From NCBI GenBank assembly GCA_014529385.2, contig CM043947.1, forward strand, positions 131,770,391 to 131,834,390: a stretch of DNA of 64,000 bases, written 5' to 3'. Every line of letters begins with the position of its first letter. Position 1 is the stretch's first letter. Source of the DNA: Adiantum capillus-veneris (Eukaryota; Streptophyta; Polypodiopsida; Polypodiales; Pteridaceae). A model generated the notes under the pieces. That model was not told the DNA's origin. It ran no database searches and saw only the letters and a program-made list of their open reading frames with translations. This document shows positions 61,034-64,000 of this stretch, piece by piece. The position numbers and the translations under genes were made by a program.

Positions 61034-63785
61034 TCATCTTAATTCATTAGAAAGTACAAACTCGTCCGTGAACAATGGACTGAGATACAATTTCTGTAAG
61101 TATGGAATCAGAATGTCTTCAAGGTAAAAATCGAAGGAATGCCCCTCGAAAGAAGGTGGTGAGATAGTTGTTCCCGGCGGATTTAGTTCTCCCTTTTCAG
61201 GAGTATCATCAATTAGTAGTGTATTAGTTGCATCAAAGGGTACACCGATTTGGCTAAACGGTTTGTACAAAAGAAGTAATCCTGGTTTTTTAGGATGGTA
61301 GTGGCCCTCAACGGTAACGCATTTTCTTTGATCATACAAAAAGGCAAAATCTGACGTGTGAGCTTGGCATACACTGCAAACTATTGCAACTAGTGGCGAT
61401 AAGTTTTGCCTTTGCATTGAAGACCATATGGCAACTCTGAAGCGCGGAAGAAGAAACTCAATAAATTCCTTGGTTCCTGGACGAACCACGACTCGACAAG
61501 TTCCCATCCGAAACGTTTGCAAATCCTCAAAGGGTCCTCTGTCACCGAGAGGCACCCGCATCAGCAGCAATCCATTGACGTCCAAGATAATCAACCTCTG
61601 TAAAAGTTGACAAGTACATATAAGTAGTTAGAAGCTGAACATATTTTGCCATAATTGAATAGACATTACCGGAACAACCGTATCTACAGGTAGCAAGGGT
61701 CCATACTGGGTCTCTGTAGTGTTCATGTCGTTGTTGCTCTCCTCCGCTTTATCTTCATAGTCATCATTCAAATCTTCATCAGGGGTCTCCCCCATGGCCC
61801 TTTCTGCCTGATTCAAGGTTGATCGGCTTGCCTCATACATCCTTGCCTGATCCATATCATTTTGCTCATCCCTAGGCCTGCTTTCCTCATCCATATCCTT
61901 TTGCTCATCTATAGGCCTGCTTTCCTCATCTTGGGTTTCAGCCATAGGCTCTTTTGGCTCTTCCACTGGCTGACTTGGCTCTTTCATTGTCTCCTCCGGT
62001 TGAACCTTAGCAGCTTCCATATGCTCATTTGTCCTTTCCTCATCCTCGGCTCTTTCATCTTCTGCTGATATGACACCCTCGGCCCGATGCGATTCCACTG
62101 TATCGGATGTAGGGGTTTGTCGTGGTGGCACGTCATGTTTTGTAAGATCAATAGTGCGCTCATCCAAGCCGCTATCTTCAAGCTCTCTAGGGCTAGACAT
62201 AGTAAACAGGTGTTGTATTAAACTTACCCGGTATCTTTGCAAATAATCATATGTGTAGTTTTTTAAAGCACTCTGCAAAATTGAAAGACCACATGGTGAG
62301 AATTATTTTATAGACTAAACCAAAACTAACTGAATGCATTGCCAAATGGGTACCTTAGTCATGAAAGGTTTTAATGCAAAGTAGCTTTGCAGGACATATT
62401 CTGCATGGAGAAGACATCTCCAGCCGCAAGAATTCCCATCGGTTTGATTTGGGACAGGTACATCTTTGATTGGGGCCTTGTATAGTTCATACCTTCCACA
62501 TAGCTTGCCATAGGCAAGCAACAACCTCTTTATACAACTGCACAAAGCAATGTCAAGATGTTAGCATGAGGCTTCAAATTTACATGGATATCTATAATAA
62601 ACACTTTCTGATACAAAACACTTACAGCCTAATTTCACGGTGGGTTCCTTTTATTGAATTGAACACCCACACTGCTGGTTGGTCAACATCAAGGCATATG
62701 AGACTCCAGTGATGGTTGTTCTCATATGGGAAGATGATCACAGTAACTTCCAGCATAGCACAGTGGAGAAACCAGCTCTCAAAGGTCCCAGATGGACTGT
62801 TCTTTTGTCTAATAATTACAGACATTTGTGGATCAAGGAGAAACACCTCTGTGTGAGTGTGCAATGGGAGTTGACTTTTGATCAGGCTGCAGAGACTCTA
62901 CCTGAGTTAGCAAACCTATTATCTGAGTTTTCAAAGCTAGCAAGATAGTAACACTTACTTAAGACAAGCATAGATAATTGTGTCTGAAATCTCAGCATCT
63001 GGATTCTGCAATAAATCAATGTCCACCTTTTCCAGAGCTAGCTTTCTGGTTCCATCTACAAATGGTATCTCTGCAAGCAAACCATTCTTCATTGAAAGTA
63101 GAGTTTCTTGATTCATTGCCTCTATAGACAGGGTCACATTGCACTCTGTTTGTTTCTGGGACTCCACTGCTACTTTTGCTTTCTCCTTAAGCTCTGCTTC
63201 CCTCATTTCCTCTGTTTGGCGAGCAATAGTCTCTGCCCTTGCCCTTGTATTCACATCATGTGTGACATCGACAACTGTGAGATGTGGCACTAGCTCCGGG
63301 GGGTATAACAAAATTTCCCTCATTTTCTTATCCTTGCAGACATTGGGGACCAGCAGTTTGTCATACCTCCACCTTATTCTTTTCAATGTCTCACTATCTT
63401 TGTCCATTATAGTAACCCTGTGGGCATGGGCTGCAACAATGGTCATGTCACTGAAGTACTCCAGTAGGAAGTCCTCTGCTGCTTCCTGTAGAGCCATTAA
63501 TGCCACCACCTTCCACCTTTTGGTGCCCCAGGTAGCTTCATCACATATGGACCTCACCGTCCTCTGGAAGGGCAGCTTTGGTATGCATAAATCTACACAT
63601 TTCTGTGCCTTTCTGATTTCTCTGAAAAGTCCCATGCAGGTTTGCAGCTTCTTCATCCTTGGCCCTTTCAGAATTTTATTTGGTTTTCCAAGTCTTTTCT
63701 TTGGGGTTGCAGATCTACCACTTGCTTTCGATGCTAATCCTGGACCCTTGCCTGCCTTCCTTGCAGTGGCTTTTGTTCTAGCCAT
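61034..63785 (-). CDS. Fusion gene: CENH3-like histone fold + Ulp1 cysteine protease + FCP1/NIF-type phosphatase
   Basis: Inferred exons (minus strand): 63785-62959, 62886-62626, 62537-62354, 62272-61670 and 61597-61034. All four GT-AG junctions keep frame, giving 812 residues. Residues 1-10 are MARTKATARK, an H3-type tail. Residues about 50-143 form an H3 fold: REIRKAQK, LPFQRTVRSI, ALQEAAEDFL, AHRVTIM. Loop 1 is one residue longer than canonical H3 and ends in KRW, as in plant CENH3. Residues about 260-424 are a Ulp1 (C48) domain: SDTIIYACL, HHWSL (H335), FNS (N352 where Asp is usual), Q394 and QTDGNSCG (C400). Residues 425-625 are acidic and disordered. Residues 626-812 are an FCP1/NIF-like HAD domain with LDVNG (D631; the second Asp is Asn) and LLIDDTPEK. 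Expected roles are chromatin binding, SUMO-type deconjugation and Ser/Thr phosphatase activity; none is shown. The phosphatase part could instead be a separate gene starting at 62200. Confidence 0.8.
62959..63785 (-). other. Exon 1 of the fusion gene: histone fold and start of protease in one open frame
   Basis: This exon is open without interruption for 275 codons. It holds the H3-type tail, the whole histone fold, a charged helical linker (residues about 180-215) and the first Ulp1 helix (DAEISDTIIYACL). It ends two bases into a codon at a GTAAGT donor. The start is placed at the MARTK codon; the frame extends upstream only through a GA repeat that would encode Arg-Glu. The opposite-strand open frame of 259 codons is a shadow. 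Confidence 0.88.
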
Positions 63786-63834
63786 CTTACTGTACACCAA
63801 AAGAAGAGTCTCAATCCCCTTCTCTCTTTCTATG

Positions 63835-63837
<3 letters not shown>

Positions 63838-63910
<73 letters not shown>

Positions 63911-63934
63911 TTCTATAGCTTAGCATATATAACT

Positions 63935-63966
<32 letters not shown>
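63838..63966. repeat. GA/CT tracts in the presumed 5' leader and promoter of the fusion gene
   Basis: (CT)n at 63838-63908 reads as (GA)n on the coding strand, 53 bp upstream of the start codon. A second, oppositely oriented (AG)n lies at 63932-63961. GA repeats bind BPC/GAGA factors in plants; a regulatory role here is inference. The promoter itself may lie beyond the window. Confidence 0.85.
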
Positions 63967-63969
<3 letters not shown>

Positions 63970-64000
63970 CCACATTACTAAAGGCGCGCACGGACAACTT

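Noticed and set aside
63139-63918. 259-codon plus-strand frame opposite the histone fusion gene
   Set aside because: It is the antisense shadow of exon 1; its Ser-Leu end is the CT tract, and the minus strand carries clear domains.

Overview
This 64 kb window is nuclear DNA of a land plant. The evidence is initiator-Met-type primer binding sites, a plant-type CACTA transposon with a TNP2-like transposase, short GT-AG introns, a CLE peptide precursor, a captured plant HMA/HIPP-like fragment, and long (CT)n tracts. The very long CT/GA microsatellites and heavy transposon load would fit a fern or another large plant genome, but the species cannot be fixed from the sequence.

Layout. 1-1.5 kb holds unidentified minus-strand coding remnants. 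1.5-10.4 kb is a nearly intact Ty3/gypsy chromovirus (Gypsy-A) with 1.6 kb LTRs, a 5-bp target duplication and a broken gag-pol. 10.4-14.8 kb is non-genic, with poly-G, two huge CT tracts, a MITE remnant and GC-rich palindromes. 14.8-22.7 kb is a decayed second gypsy lineage (Gypsy-B) full of internal tandem duplications. 26.1-27.4 kb is a copia fragment, interrupted at 27412 by a second, 3'-truncated chromovirus of the Gypsy-A family, which stops at about 33085. 33.1-35.1 kb has a TRIM-like LTR and a third gag type. 35.2-36.8 kb carries two hAT-like non-autonomous elements. 37.2-50.4 kb is a minus-strand copia element split by a complete 7.96 kb CACTA transposon (40503-48458) that carries a piece of a host HMA/HIPP-like gene.

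The right third holds the host-like genes: a SWIM zinc-finger fragment (51.1-51.6 kb, minus), a two-exon CLE peptide precursor (53647-54408, plus), an inverted-repeat element with a 151-bp tandem array (56.5-58.35 kb), and a convergent pair of chromatin-type genes.

The most unusual locus is that convergent pair. The minus-strand gene (63785-61034) has five inferred exons in one continuous reading frame. It encodes a histone H3 fold with CENH3-like features, then a Ulp1 (C48) cysteine protease domain, then an acidic linker and an FCP1/NIF-type HAD phosphatase domain. Histone and protease begin in the same uninterrupted exon, so their fusion does not depend on intron prediction. Facing it, the plus-strand gene (59358-60778) has an N-terminal region resembling a BAH chromatin reader. 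I know of no described protein with this histone-protease-phosphatase order. Whether it is a host gene or cargo of an unrecognised mobile element is open.
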